From: Vibrio aestivus
Lineage (GTDB): Bacteria; Pseudomonadota; Gammaproteobacteria; Enterobacterales; Vibrionaceae
Reading direction: 5' to 3'
Assembly: GCA_003263845.1 (NCBI GenBank)
Contig: JYJN01000151.1
Coordinates: forward strand, 1 to 47,105
Length of the DNA stretch: 47,105 bases
In this document: one piece after another, positions 29,008 to 37,697 of the stretch
Position numbering within the stretch: the first letter of the stretch is position 1
How the letters are laid out: every line of letters begins with the position of its first letter
Made by a program: the position numbers and the translations under genes
The notes under the pieces: generated by a model
Databases searched by the model: none
The model's input: only the letters and a program-made list of their open reading frames with translations
Told to the model about the DNA's origin: nothing

Positions 29008-29176
29008 ATCACATCCTTGATAAGCACAAGTAATCTAAACCCACCGTATAGCGCCAAGCTAAACAGTGCATCATGTAAAAGCCGAAATTTTAACCTTCTG
29101 AGTTTTTGAAATATTGATCTAGATAGGAATCGAACTCTGCAATTAATATTTTTATAAGTTATTGAGAGTATTGGAC

Positions 29177-29581
29177 AAGAAAAGCCCTAACACTTGCGTA
29201 TCAGGGCTATATTCTTACTCGCAGCAATCCTGCTACTTAATTGGGTGCTCCATGCATCTTCCATAATAGCGGCTGATTCCGTTAGCCAATTCCTTACATC
29301 GCCATCCTAGCGGTGTCCTATCATCCTGATTACTAACTTCCCGTTAGTGAACATCACTTGTTCCTTGAGCGGTGTCCTTGGCATCATCCTGATGTTGTCC
29401 TGCCTCAATCTAGAGGTGTCCATTGTCAATCCATTGAGGCTAGCATCCTACTAACCTAAATATCCAACAGCGTATCCTTACAATGTCCATTCCATTTACT
29501 GCTTATCCTAAGCAGTAGTGCTTCATCCTGAAGCTGACCATTCCTTGGCTCTTTCCAGTTCCGTGTCTACTTCCTTTCGAC
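29177..29581 (-). ncRNA. csrB: CsrB small RNA (CsrA/RsmA sponge)
   Basis: Titrates the translational regulator CsrA. On the minus strand about 405 nt contain 26 GGA motifs, several as CAGGATG in hairpin loops (such as CATCAGGATGATG and CTTCAGGATGAAG), as in E. coli CsrB. The predicted 5' end GTCGAAAGGAAG resembles the E. coli start. The 3' end is a terminator hairpin: AGCCCT at 29183-29188 pairs with AGGGCT at 29203-29208, extended by four more pairs around GCAA, followed by TTTCTT. A GacA-type box lies upstream, and yqcC-truC lies nearby as in E. coli. No credible protein frame overlaps it. Vibrios often carry several such RNAs, so csrB rather than csrC/csrD rests on synteny. Confidence 0.93.
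29183..29208 (-). terminator. Rho-independent terminator of csrB
   Basis: Eleven-pair stem with GCAA tetraloop (29183-29193 with 29198-29208) and TTTCTT after it on the minus strand. Confidence 0.85.
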
Positions 29582-29588
29582 AGGGATA

Positions 29589-29616
29589 AATTTATCAGAT
29601 CCTAATTATGGAACAA
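29589..29616 (-). promoter_or_regulatory. Likely csrB core promoter
   Basis: On the minus strand TTGTTC (29611-29616) and TAAATT (29589-29594) are 16 bases apart, placing +1 at about 29581. The -10 is imperfect, fitting a promoter that needs an activator. Confidence 0.5.
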
Positions 29617-29739
29617 GAGAGCGAATGCAACGGTTACCCTTAACAAACATATAACACCTTATTTTTCCTTACTTTTCATGAAGATAAATTGATAGGAAGA
29701 TAAGGACTTAAGCACAAAATGATGTTGTCTTACAGCGAA

Positions 29740-29757
29740 TGTGCGAGATCTCTTACA
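29740..29757 (-). promoter_or_regulatory. VarA/GacA/UvrY binding site upstream of csrB
   Basis: TGTGCGAGATCTCTTACA is a near-perfect 18-base palindrome matching the GacA box TGTAAG-N6-CTTACA in 16 positions of the symmetrical form. It lies about 160 bases before the csrB start, a distance similar to that of the E. coli UvrY site at csrB. Activation by the VarS/VarA pathway is inferred. Confidence 0.75.
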
Positions 29758-29815
29758 ACCCGATTCCAATTTTGATATTCGCTATCCCCCTGCTGAACCA
29801 GTATTATTAAGAAAT

Positions 29816-30080
29816 ATACCCAAGTGACTTCAAGATACAGGATTCAGAGCGTTGTCACGGGTTCAAGTTCAAGGCAAATGACGCAGCGGAATAACAGCTT
29901 CTTTCCAAGTCATTTAACGTAGAAATCGAATCCGTGATACGCTCCCGAAGGGCGAGTTTGCCTAGCTCGCACACTTTGTTAACGATTCTCAATTTAGAAC
30001 CACTAGATTGTCGACTCGTTGCCGCGTTTGCAAACTAGGCAATTCTCGCTGAACCACGCATCTTGAGGTTACTTGGGTAT
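29816..30080. repeat. 265-bp intergenic element with terminal inverted repeats (MITE-like)
   Basis: The ends, 29816-29838 and 30058-30080, are inverted repeats: ATACCCAAGTGACTTCAAGAT against the complement of ATCTTGAGGTTACTTGGGTAT, with two mismatches. The inside contains further partial palindromes (GGGCGAGTTTGCCTAGCTCGC) and no reading frame. The terminal sequence resembles repeats I associate with many Vibrio genomes. It lies between the csrB control region and the gene at 30102. No transposase; no clear target-site duplication seen. Confidence 0.75.
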
Positions 30081-30101
30081 GTGAAAACTAAGGAGTTTGA
30101 A

Positions 30102-30392
30102 ATGTTGACTCAAGACGTCACCAAAGAGTTGGAAGCCATTTTGGCTGGGCTTGCAGAGCAAGGGAAAGAGCCAACTGTCGCACTAGTCAAAGCTCGATTG
30201 AGTACCTCTGTCCCAATGCCTGCATTGATTACCACAATAAAGAGTTGGAAGAGCGCCAATCGCGTACCTAAAGTAGAGGTAAGTGCAGAACCAAAATCCG
30301 ACGCAGACAGATTTGCCGATTTGGAAAAGAAAATTCAGGCGCTCACACAGCGTGTCGTATTGCTTGAGCAACAACTAAGCGAGAAGTCTTAA
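30102..30392 (+). CDS. Small KfrA_N-like putative DNA-binding protein
   Basis: 96 aa. The N-terminal ~55 residues (V-T-K-E-L-E-A-I-L then [13 protein letters not shown]) resemble the KfrA/plasmid-region DNA-binding helix-turn-helix domain. The C-terminal 30 residues form a coiled coil ([22 protein letters not shown]). The longer frame from 30063 starts inside the inverted-repeat element, so ATG 30102, preceded by AAGGAG, is the start. The stop overlaps the yaiI start by one base, so they are coupled. Function unknown. Confidence 0.78.
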   Translation: MLTQDVTKELEAILAGLAEQGKEPTVALVKARLSTSVPMPALITTIKSWKSANRVPKVEVSAEPKSDADRFADLEKKIQALTQRVVLLEQQLSEKS

Positions 30393-30841
30393 TGAAAATT
30401 TGGGTCGATGCCGATGCCTGCCCTAAGGTCATCCGTGAAACCATCGTGCGCGCAGCCGAACGCACTGGCGTAACATGTACCTTTGTGGCCAACCACGCAA
30501 TTCCACTCCCCAAGCGCAACAACATACATTCGCTTCAAGTGCCAAGCGGCTTTGATATTGCGGATAACGAAATTGTACAGCGCACTGAACCTGGCGATCT
30601 GGTGATTACATCCGACATCCCGCTTGCCGATGAGGTGATCACCAAAGGTGCGCACGCGCTTAATTCACGCGGTGAGCTTTATACGAAAGACACCATCAAA
30701 GCGCGACTCAATATTCGTGACTTTATGGATACCATGCGTTCAAGTGGTGTTCAAACCGGTGGACCACCAGCTTTATCTCAAACCGAACGGAGAGAGTTCG
30801 CTAATCATTTAGATAGGCTTCTTGCCAAGCGTCCCAGATAA
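30392..30841 (+). CDS. yaiI: YaiI/YqxD family protein (DUF188, PIN-like)
   Basis: 149 aa. [12 protein letters not shown] at the start and [10 protein letters not shown] in the middle are the conserved acidic motifs of the DUF188 family, which has a PIN-nuclease-like fold and no proven activity. G-G-P-P-A-L-S near residue 126 is also a family motif. Cytoplasmic. Second gene of a two-gene unit. Confidence 0.9.
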   Translation: MKIWVDADACPKVIRETIVRAAERTGVTCTFVANHAIPLPKRNNIHSLQVPSGFDIADNEIVQRTEPGDLVITSDIPLADEVITKGAHALNSRGELYTKDTIKARLNIRDFMDTMRSSGVQTGGPPALSQTERREFANHLDRLLAKRPR

Positions 30842-30860
30842 ATCCCCCGATTACCTCATA

Positions 30861-30891
30861 AAAAAAGCCAGCATCACTGCTAGCTTTTTTT
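30861..30891. terminator. Bidirectional Rho-independent terminator
   Basis: AAAAAAGC-C-AGCA / TGCT-A-GCTTTTTT with loop TCAC; A run on one side and T run on the other suit both convergent genes, yaiI and the AbgT transporter. Confidence 0.82.
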
Positions 30892-30913
30892 ATTCATTGA
30901 CTATCTTTCACTA

Positions 30914-32500
30914 TTAAGGCGTATAGAAGGTCGCTGCACCTGGACCAACAGGTAAACCTAGTAGGAATACCCAAATGTAGAACAGAATACTCCAACCAAC
31001 CAAGAACACAATTGAGTACGGCAGCATGGTCGCGATCAACGTACCAATGCCTAGATTCTTCATGTAGCGCGTTGCTACCGCAAGGATCAAGCCGAAGTAA
31101 CTCATCATAGGCGTGATAATGTTAGTTGTGGAGTCACCAATACGGTATGCCGCTTGAATCGTTTCCGGTGCGTAGCCCACAAGCATCAGCATAGGAACGA
31201 AGATTGGCGCTGTTACAGCCCACTGTGCAGAAGCTGAACCGATCATTAGGTTAATGAAACCACACATCATAATGAAGGCGAAGAACAGCATTGGACCCGT
31301 TAAACCGATGGTCTGTAAGAAGTCTGCACCCGCTACTGCGAATACTTGACCAAAGTTTGTCCAACGGAAGAAAGCAACAAACTGGGCAGCGAAGAAGACC
31401 AATACAATGTAAAGACCCATCGAAGACATCGATTTCGCCATTGCGTCAATCACATCGCGGTCATTCTTCATCGTCCCCACCGTCTTGCCGTAAACAAAGC
31501 CAGGGATGGCGAAGAATACAAAGATGAAGGCAACAATACTTCTCAAGAATGGTGAGCCAGCGATTTGGCCATCAGCCGTACGTAGAATGCCGTCAGCAGG
31601 AACAACAGTCCAAGCCAGCAGAGCACTTACTACTAGAATTGCAATACCTGCAAACTTAAGACCTTTCTTCTCAATATCGGTCAGTTTACCCATCGTGTCT
31701 TGAGATAGGTCTTCTGCCGCTTCTTCATCGTTGTACTTACCAAGTTTTGGCTCGACAATCTTCTCAGTAACAAAAGCACCGGTAATTGCAATGAAGAAAG
31801 TCGAAATGAACATGAAGTACCAGTTCACTTCTGGACCAACCGTGTAAGTTGGGTCAATCATTTGCGCAGCAGTTTCAGTGATACCAGAAAGTAGCGGGTC
31901 AACCGTACCGATCAAAAGATTCGCTGAATAGCCACCAGATACGCCGGCAAACGCAGCCGCAAGACCAGCAAGTGGGTGACGTCCTAGAGAGTGGAACAAC
32001 ATTGCTGCTAAAGGAATTAAGACAACATAACCCAGCTCAGATGCTGTATTCGAAATAATACCGGCAAAGACAACCGTAACGGTAACCATACGCTGAGATG
32101 CGCCCATCACCATACCGCGCATAGCAGCAGATAACAGACCTGAGTGTTCAGCAATAGCAACACCAAGCATTGCCACCAGTACCGTACCAAGAGGGGCAAA
32201 ACCTACAAAGTTTGATACAAGATTGGTAACAATCAGCTCGAGGCCATCGGCGTTTAGTAGGCTGACTACATGAATCATACCATCAGCGGCACGGCCGCTT
32301 GCGCCCTCAGGACGAGGGTCCATAACAGAAACGCCAAAGTAACCAGCGATTCCAGAAGAGATTAATATTGCTAAGCAGAAGATAGCAAATAGTGTGATTG
32401 GGTGGGGTAACAAATTCCCCAAATATTCAACCGCATCAAGGAAGCGTGTAAAAAGTGGCTTCTTTGGCGAGTTCTGTTTAATTGAAGCAGATGAACTCAT
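30914..32500 (-). CDS. AbgT family transporter
   Basis: 528 aa inner-membrane protein with about ten or more hydrophobic helices. AbgT-family members import p-aminobenzoyl-glutamate or export sulfonamides (as in MtrF/YdaH). The conserved N-terminal P-H-P-I-T-L-F, the S-G-G-Y-S-A-N-L-L-I-G-T-V-D-P-L-L-S-G-I-T-E hairpin (~208-230), and I-G-D-S-T-T-N-I-I-T-P-M-M-S-Y-F near 450 are diagnostic. I start at ATG 32500 with AAGGAGGG upstream; a longer frame to 32575 is not supported. A PurR-like operator lies about 100 bases upstream. Single-gene unit. Confidence 0.92.
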   Translation of the reverse strand: MSSSASIKQNSPKKPLFTRFLDAVEYLGNLLPHPITLFAIFCLAILISSGIAGYFGVSVMDPRPEGASGRAADGMIHVVSLLNADGLELIVTNLVSNFVGFAPLGTVLVAMLGVAIAEHSGLLSAAMRGMVMGASQRMVTVTVVFAGIISNTASELGYVVLIPLAAMLFHSLGRHPLAGLAAAFAGVSGGYSANLLIGTVDPLLSGITETAAQMIDPTYTVGPEVNWYFMFISTFFIAITGAFVTEKIVEPKLGKYNDEEAAEDLSQDTMGKLTDIEKKGLKFAGIAILVVSALLAWTVVPADGILRTADGQIAGSPFLRSIVAFIFVFFAIPGFVYGKTVGTMKNDRDVIDAMAKSMSSMGLYIVLVFFAAQFVAFFRWTNFGQVFAVAGADFLQTIGLTGPMLFFAFIMMCGFINLMIGSASAQWAVTAPIFVPMLMLVGYAPETIQAAYRIGDSTTNIITPMMSYFGLILAVATRYMKNLGIGTLIATMLPYSIVFLVGWSILFYIWVFLLGLPVGPGAATFYTP

Positions 32501-32600
32501 CTGTTCCCTCCTTGTTGTTATTCCTACGCATTGTGACAATAAATGCGACAAAGCGAGCGCAGAGTACTTGAGCAAGCTAAGAAACAGAAACGCAAGATGT

Positions 32601-32616
32601 AAGCAAACGTTTCATT
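32601..32616. promoter_or_regulatory. Possible PurR operator
   Basis: AAGCAAACGTTTCATT contains the GCAAACGTTT core of the PurR consensus ACGCAAACGTTTGCGT; the right half-site is imperfect. It lies in the 337-base gap 32501-32837 between the divergent AbgT and trmO genes. The rest of that gap is AT-rich and should hold both promoters; I see no other feature there. Confidence 0.4.
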
Positions 32617-32837
32617 TGGACGGATAGTTCACCAAAATTAAACAATAAACCAGAGAATATAACTAAAAAAACACAATCAAACATATAAAAAAACCTAATT
32701 GACTCATTTCTCACTAAAGGTAAATGACTAAATTGGTACTAATTTTGGTAATATAAAAGCAATTTATAACGGCATTTAATGGTAGGGTCATTGAGATTTA
32801 CCCACCTATACCTATGCTATGTTTTGTGAGATCGCGC

Positions 32838-33533
32838 ATGTACTCTATTTCCCCAGTAGGTGAAATCCTAACTCCTTACAAAGAAAAATTTGCAGTGCCG
32901 AGACAACCTCGTCTCGTTCCAAGCGCTAACGCAAGGCTAAAACTTTTAGGGGAATCTAACTGTCTAGAATCGGTAAGAGGGATTGAACAATTTAGTCACA
33001 TTTGGCTGCTATTCTTGTTCGATAGAAACCTAGAATCTGGTTGGAAACCCACCGTTCGCCCGCCTAGATTAGGCGGAAATGAGCGCGTTGGCGTGTTCGC
33101 TTCGCGGTCAACTTTCCGCCCAAATGGAATCGGAATGTCTGCCGTTGAACTGAAAAACGTGACAAAAGAAGGCGATCAAGTTTACCTAGAACTTGGTAGC
33201 GTCGATCTTGTTGATAAAACACCTATTATCGACATCAAGCCCTACATTCCATATTCCGACGCTATTGAGTCTGCATCTGGTGGATACGCGCAAGACGAGC
33301 CGCATCAATCAGAAGTACTATTCAGTGACAATGCATTGGCCGCTTTGCAGGATTTAAAAGATGCCGATACCACACAGAAAGTCATCCAACAGGTGTTGGC
33401 ACAAGATCCGAGGCCTGCTTATAAGAAAAACAAACCCGATAATAAAGAGTATGCCGTGAACCTGTTCGACTTTAATGTGAAATTCATCGTTTCAGGAAAC
33501 TTAGTGACGGTTACGGCTATTGAACGCTTTTGA
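32838..33533 (+). CDS. trmO: tRNA (t6A37) N6-methyltransferase TrmO
   Basis: SAM-dependent enzyme that converts t6A to m6t6A at position 37 of threonine tRNA; formerly TsaA/YaeB. 231 aa. The beta-barrel N-terminal domain carries K-E-K-F-A-V-P-R-Q-P, R-G-I-E-Q-F-S-H-I-W and R-P-P-R-L-G-G-N with S-R-S-T-F-R-P-N, all diagnostic; L-A-Q-D-P-R-P-A-Y lies in the C-terminal domain. ATG 32838 fits family length better than ATG 32814, which lacks a ribosome binding site. Confidence 0.93.
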   Translation: MYSISPVGEILTPYKEKFAVPRQPRLVPSANARLKLLGESNCLESVRGIEQFSHIWLLFLFDRNLESGWKPTVRPPRLGGNERVGVFASRSTFRPNGIGMSAVELKNVTKEGDQVYLELGSVDLVDKTPIIDIKPYIPYSDAIESASGGYAQDEPHQSEVLFSDNALAALQDLKDADTTQKVIQQVLAQDPRPAYKKNKPDNKEYAVNLFDFNVKFIVSGNLVTVTAIERF

Positions 33534-33670
33534 CAAAGCCAAATGGCTGATATTATATGCGGCTAACTTGACTCTTTGTGAGCAAAGAGTTGTACAGCTT
33601 GAATGCAAATGGCAACGAATATTGCGCTTATTGCCTCAAGCCTATTCATTGGAAATAAACGGATAAAAAA

Positions 33671-35384
33671 ATGCGTACCAGTAACTATCTTCTTTCTACT
33701 CTGAAAGAGACTCCAAACGACGCAGAAGTAATCAGCCACCAGCTGATGTTACGTGCAGGTATGATCCGTAAGCTAGCTTCAGGTTTATACACTTGGCTAC
33801 CTACCGGTCTACGTGTACTGCGTAAAGTCGAAAACATCGTTCGCCAAGAGATCGACAATGCAGGTGCTGTCGAGACTTTGATGCCCGTTGTTCAGCCGTT
33901 TGAACTATGGGAAGAGACAGGTCGCAGCGAGAAAATGGGTCCTGAGCTACTTCGCTTTACTGATCGCCATACTCGTCCGTTTGTACTTAGCCCAACGGCT
34001 GAGGAAGTGATCACAAGCCTTGTGCGTAACGAAGTAAACTCGTACAAGCAGCTTCCTCTAAACCTATATCAGATCCAAACCAAGTTCCGTGATGAGCGTC
34101 GTCCACGTTTTGGCGTAATGCGCGCACGTGAGTTCTCAATGATGGACGCATACAGCTTCGACATTGATAAAGCGGGCCTAGAGAAATCTTACCAAGCGAT
34201 GCACGATGCGTACTGTAAAGCATTCGACCGCATGGGCCTTGAGTACCGTCCTGTATTGGCTGATTCTGGTGCAATTGGTGGTAGCGGCTCTCAAGAGTTC
34301 CACGTATTAGCAGAAAGTGGTGAAGACCTCATCGCATTCTCTACTGAGTCTGACTACGCAGCAAACATCGAAAAAGCAGAAGCATTAGCACTGGCCGACG
34401 AAGCAGCTGCACCAACAGTTGAGATGACGCTAGTTGACACGCCAAACGCGAAGACAATTGCAGAACTTGTTGAACAGTTTGAAATGCCAATCGAGAAAAC
34501 AGTGAAAACACTGTTTGTGAAAGCATCGGACGAAGTCGATGCTGACTTGATTGCACTTATCATTCGTGGCGATCACGAGCTTAACGAAGTAAAAGCTGAG
34601 AACCTTCCTCAAGTAGCGTCTCCTCTAGAGATGGCAACAGAAGAAGAGATCCGCGCGCTAATCGGCGCAGGCCCTGGTTCACTAGGCCCTGTTGGCTTAA
34701 AACTGCCATTCATCGTTGACCGCACGGTCGCAGTAATGAGTGACTTTGGCGCTGGCGCAAACATTGATGACAAACACTACTTTGGCATCAACTGGGGCCG
34801 CGACGTAGAACTAGGTCAAATTGAAGACCTACGTAACGTGGTTGAAGGCGACCCAAGCCCTTGTGGTAAAGGTACCATCGCTCTGAAACGCGGTATCGAA
34901 GTAGGCCACATCTTCCAGCTAGGTAATGTTTATTCTGAAGCAATGAACTGTGGTGTTCTTGGCCTGATGGTAAGAACGTTATCCTAGAGATGGGTTGTTA
35001 CGGTATCGGTGTTTCACGTGTTGTCGCTTCTGCAATTGAGCAGAACCACGACAAGTACGGCATCATCTGGCCTGACGCACTAGCACCTTTCCAAGTGGCT
35101 ATTGTTCCTATGAACATGCACAAGTCTGAAGAAGTGAAAGAAGCGGCTGAGAAGCTTTACGCAGAACTTACTGCTATGGGTATCGAAGTTCTATTTGATG
35201 ACCGTAAAGAACGCCAGGTGTGATGTTCTCTGACATCGAACTGATTGGTGTTCCTCACACTATCGTGATCGGCGATCGCAGCATGAAAGAAGGCAACTTC
35301 GAGTACAAGAACCGCCGCTCAGGTGAGAAGACTGCAATTGCAATGGCTGATATCGTAGAGCACATCAAAGCGCAGCTTAAATAG
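33671..35384 (+). CDS. proS: Prolyl-tRNA synthetase ProS (two frameshifts in assembly)
   Basis: Charges proline tRNA. Corrected length 571 aa (E. coli 572). Class II motif 2 reads [13 protein letters not shown] (~138-150). The Ala-tRNA(Pro) editing domain is inserted at ~220-400. The C-terminal anticodon-binding domain ends H-I-K-A-Q-L-K. Two C runs are each one base short: 34963-34964 (V-L-G-P-D-G-K-N-V expected) and 35214-35215 (K-E-R-P-G-V-M-F expected). As proS is essential, these are almost certainly sequence errors. Confidence 0.95.
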
Positions 35385-35403
35385 TTTTACTTTATACTAA
35401 CCG

Positions 35404-35438
35404 AAAAAAACCAAACACAATGTGTTTGGTTTTTTTTC
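35404..35438. terminator. Bidirectional Rho-independent terminator
   Basis: AACCAAACAC / GTGTTTGGTT stem (35409-35418 with 35422-35431), A run before and T run after; between convergent proS and the HlyD-like gene. Confidence 0.87.
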
Positions 35439-35468
35439 TAATAAGAACGTTTCTAATAAGAACTGATG

Positions 35469-36548
35469 TTATAGGGCCATTAGGTATGACTTCATTGCCG
35501 TTAGCCTCATTGTTGCCCCACCGATCATATCAATGAAACCCAAGAAATCCGCTGGTTTTCTTGCACTGATCCAAGCTTGACCTGTAGAACCAATTGGAAT
35601 GTCATAACCACCATTCATATGCTCATCGAACTCAATGATAACGGTACGACCGTGAGCGCTCATGTTATTACCAATATGTTGTCGAACATGTTGATCTCCA
35701 GGCATTAGACTCACCTGAGCTTCACCTGTACCCGTTCTCAAACTGTGTACTCGACCACGGAACGTTCGACCTGGGTAAGCATCCACATAAAATTCAGCAA
35801 ACTGCCCTGGTTCAATCAAACCATACGTTTGGTCAGCAACACGCATCTCAACAAATTTACGTGATGTGTCATAAAGGTGAATACCACCAAAGATAGCCCC
35901 AGAAGATAGATTAATAATGCTCACTTGGCCGTCAAATGGTGCTCTTACTTCTTTACGATCATCTTGCCAACGTGCTGTTGCTAAACGTGCTTCCACGCCG
36001 GCTATCTGTGCTTGTACAGCGTTGATGCTTGCATCTACTGCCGCAGTTCTTGCTCTTGCAGTATCAAGTTGAGCGCGAACATCCTCCAAAGATTGCTCAG
36101 CAGCAAAGCTACCCATCTTGCTTAAGCGCTGATAGTTCGCCTCGATATTTTTAATCGAATGCATGTCTGCTTTCTTTTGAGCTTCATTGGCAGTGATTTG
36201 AGAGCTTAGCGCTTGCTTTTCTGCTTCTAGTGCCTGAATTTGGCTCTTAGTATCCATACTCACCTGAGTATAAAGTAACTGGCCTTTCTTCACTTTTTGG
36301 TTGTGGTCAACAAACACCTCATCAACTTGCATCATCATAATTGGAGCAAGGGTTGCATGTGGCGCTTTTACCGTTGTCGAGTTAGTCATATCAACAGGTG
36401 ACCACATTCTGTGACCAAAGAAGAGCAGCATCAGGATACCGATACCAATACCCACCATTTTGACAGCATTACGAAGGTTCCAGGTAATGATTCCCATCTT
36501 AACTAAGATCCAGCAGATCAAGATGTAAGGAATTAACATCTCTTTCAT
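35469..36548 (-). CDS. HlyD-family membrane fusion protein (YibH/EmrA-like)
   Basis: 359 aa periplasmic adaptor anchored in the inner membrane. Two hydrophobic segments (~5-21 and 32-45) are followed by a barrel-sandwich lipoyl half (V-D-E-V-F-V-D-H-N-Q-K-V-K-K-G-Q-L-L, ~76-93), a long coiled-coil hairpin (~97-195), the second lipoyl half (V-R-A-P-F-D-G-Q-V, ~201-209) and a beta-barrel domain. Architecture and the hydrophobic C-terminal tail resemble E. coli YibH/YiaV, which pair with small membrane proteins rather than with an ABC pump. Its ATG overlaps the stop of the upstream membrane gene. No pump or TolC gene is nearby. Substrate unknown. Confidence 0.85.
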   Translation of the reverse strand: MKEMLIPYILICWILVKMGIITWNLRNAVKMVGIGIGILMLLFFGHRMWSPVDMTNSTTVKAPHATLAPIMMMQVDEVFVDHNQKVKKGQLLYTQVSMDTKSQIQALEAEKQALSSQITANEAQKKADMHSIKNIEANYQRLSKMGSFAAEQSLEDVRAQLDTARARTAAVDASINAVQAQIAGVEARLATARWQDDRKEVRAPFDGQVSIINLSSGAIFGGIHLYDTSRKFVEMRVADQTYGLIEPGQFAEFYVDAYPGRTFRGRVHSLRTGTGEAQVSLMPGDQHVRQHIGNNMSAHGRTVIIEFDEHMNGGYDIPIGSTGQAWISARKPADFLGFIDMIGGATMRLTAMKSYLMAL

Positions 36549-36993
36549 GATTGAGTCTCCTCTTTAACCTTTTTAGACAAACGAATGAGTGCTTCGCCAA
36601 TAGCAGACCAGTTAGTAAAGGCGATGATAATAGCAAGATCCACCATGTTTTATCAATGAATAGACCGAGCATGGTTAAAGCAGAAACCAGAGTCACATGT
36701 GCTGCCATCGTTTTCTCTGCTTTATGGACGGCTATTTCATGTAGCTCCCATGCGAGCTTAAGCAAGTACACCACCATCAATAAGGTTAAAACGCTGGCAA
36801 AACCAATAAACCACTCAGCATTCATTAAGGCGATTGGTGCAGGATAGCCACCACTATAGAAATACTCTTCAGGTATCTCTTTACCATTAATTTCTGCGCC
36901 AAGATGGAAAAACCACCCAAGGCCAAAACAAACGGCAACGAATAAAACTTTTTTGAATAGTGCGATCAAAAAATTCAATATTTTCTTAATCAT
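36545..36993 (-). CDS. Small inner-membrane protein, partner of HlyD-like adaptor (probable frameshift)
   Basis: About 149 aa corrected, three or four membrane helices (~8-28, 58-80, 95-135). As given, the frame runs 46 bases into the next gene with an atypical tail. Adding one G near 36647 gives F-I-D-K-T-M-V-D-L-A-I-I-I-A-F-T-N-W, then a stop at 36545-36547 overlapping the ATG of the HlyD gene (ATGA), which is much more natural. Position is like the DUF3302 genes (yibI, yiaW) before yibH/yiaV, but the sequence does not look like DUF3302. Function unknown. Confidence 0.7.
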
Positions 36994-37044
36994 ATCTTTC
37001 TCGTCATTAACGAAAGGCAGTCTCTAAGCTCTGCCTTTCACAGG

Positions 37045-37689
37045 TTATATGCTTAGGTTTACGCCGACTACGAGCGCTGAACTGTCTCGATCATTTTGAG
37101 TTCTTAGCTCAACAAATGGCGAAAAAGTGTCGTTCTGCTTAACCACTCGCCACTGAAAATCATCTTTAGATCCAGTAGTAAAGTGGATGTGCTGAACATA
37201 AGTGTCATATCCGTTGAATTTGTAGCCAACAACATTATCGAATCGGGTCGTATTTGAATCTACGTAATCCCCATGGTGATAACGTGTGCGGTGGCTTAGA
37301 TAAAGTCCATTTTTAAAGCCGTAGTGCGCTGCAACAGAAGGGCGATTCTCTAGTGATTCACCAAATCCAAACAGGTTCTGGTACCCTAATATCACTGCAG
37401 CTTGTTCACCGATTGGAAACAGCTGACTCACGCCAAATTGTGATACCTGAGCTGGAGCGTAGACGCCACCTTCCACTTTGCCGATATTAGCCCCATCAAT
37501 TTCCCCCATCAGAGTCAAACGACCAAATCGATTCGATCGATGGTGATAACCTTCTAACGACGCAGTGACTGAAGAAGTATTTTCTTTCACGTCGCCAAAC
37601 TTAGCGTAACCGGTAAATTGCCAACTGTTTGCGAAAGCACCGCCACTTGCTGCTAGGCATAGTGAAGCTAAAAAAATTACTTTTTTCAT
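37045..37689 (-). CDS. Predicted outer-membrane channel protein
   Basis: 214 aa. Signal peptide 1-20 (ends G-A-F-A), then a beta-barrel pattern with a terminal strand S-A-L-V-V-G-V-N-L-S-I. Features such as L-S-H-R-T-R-Y-H-H-G-D-Y and P-F-V-E-L-R-T-Q-N-D-R-D-S-S resemble in style the small monomeric KdgM-type porins for acidic oligosaccharides, but I cannot confirm that family. It begins 8 bases after the amidase stop, so it is in the same operon, and is followed by the membrane protein/HlyD pair. Confidence 0.72.
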   Translation of the reverse strand: MKKVIFLASLCLAASGGAFANSWQFTGYAKFGDVKENTSSVTASLEGYHHRSNRFGRLTLMGEIDGANIGKVEGGVYAPAQVSQFGVSQLFPIGEQAAVILGYQNLFGFGESLENRPSVAAHYGFKNGLYLSHRTRYHHGDYVDSNTTRFDNVVGYKFNGYDTYVQHIHFTTGSKDDFQWRVVKQNDTFSPFVELRTQNDRDSSALVVGVNLSI

Positions 37690-37697
37690 AGACTCGC

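Noticed and set aside
29177..29581. Repeated short motifs with regular spacing, like a CRISPR array
   Set aside because: The repeats are only the TCC/CATCCTG complements of GGA motifs and no repeat of 20 or more bases with spacers is present. CsrB explains them fully.
30063..30101. Longer start for the KfrA-like gene, adding M-R-L-L-G-Y-V-K at the N-terminus
   Set aside because: These bases include the terminal inverted repeat of the 265-bp element; a strong ribosome binding site lies before the ATG at 30102.
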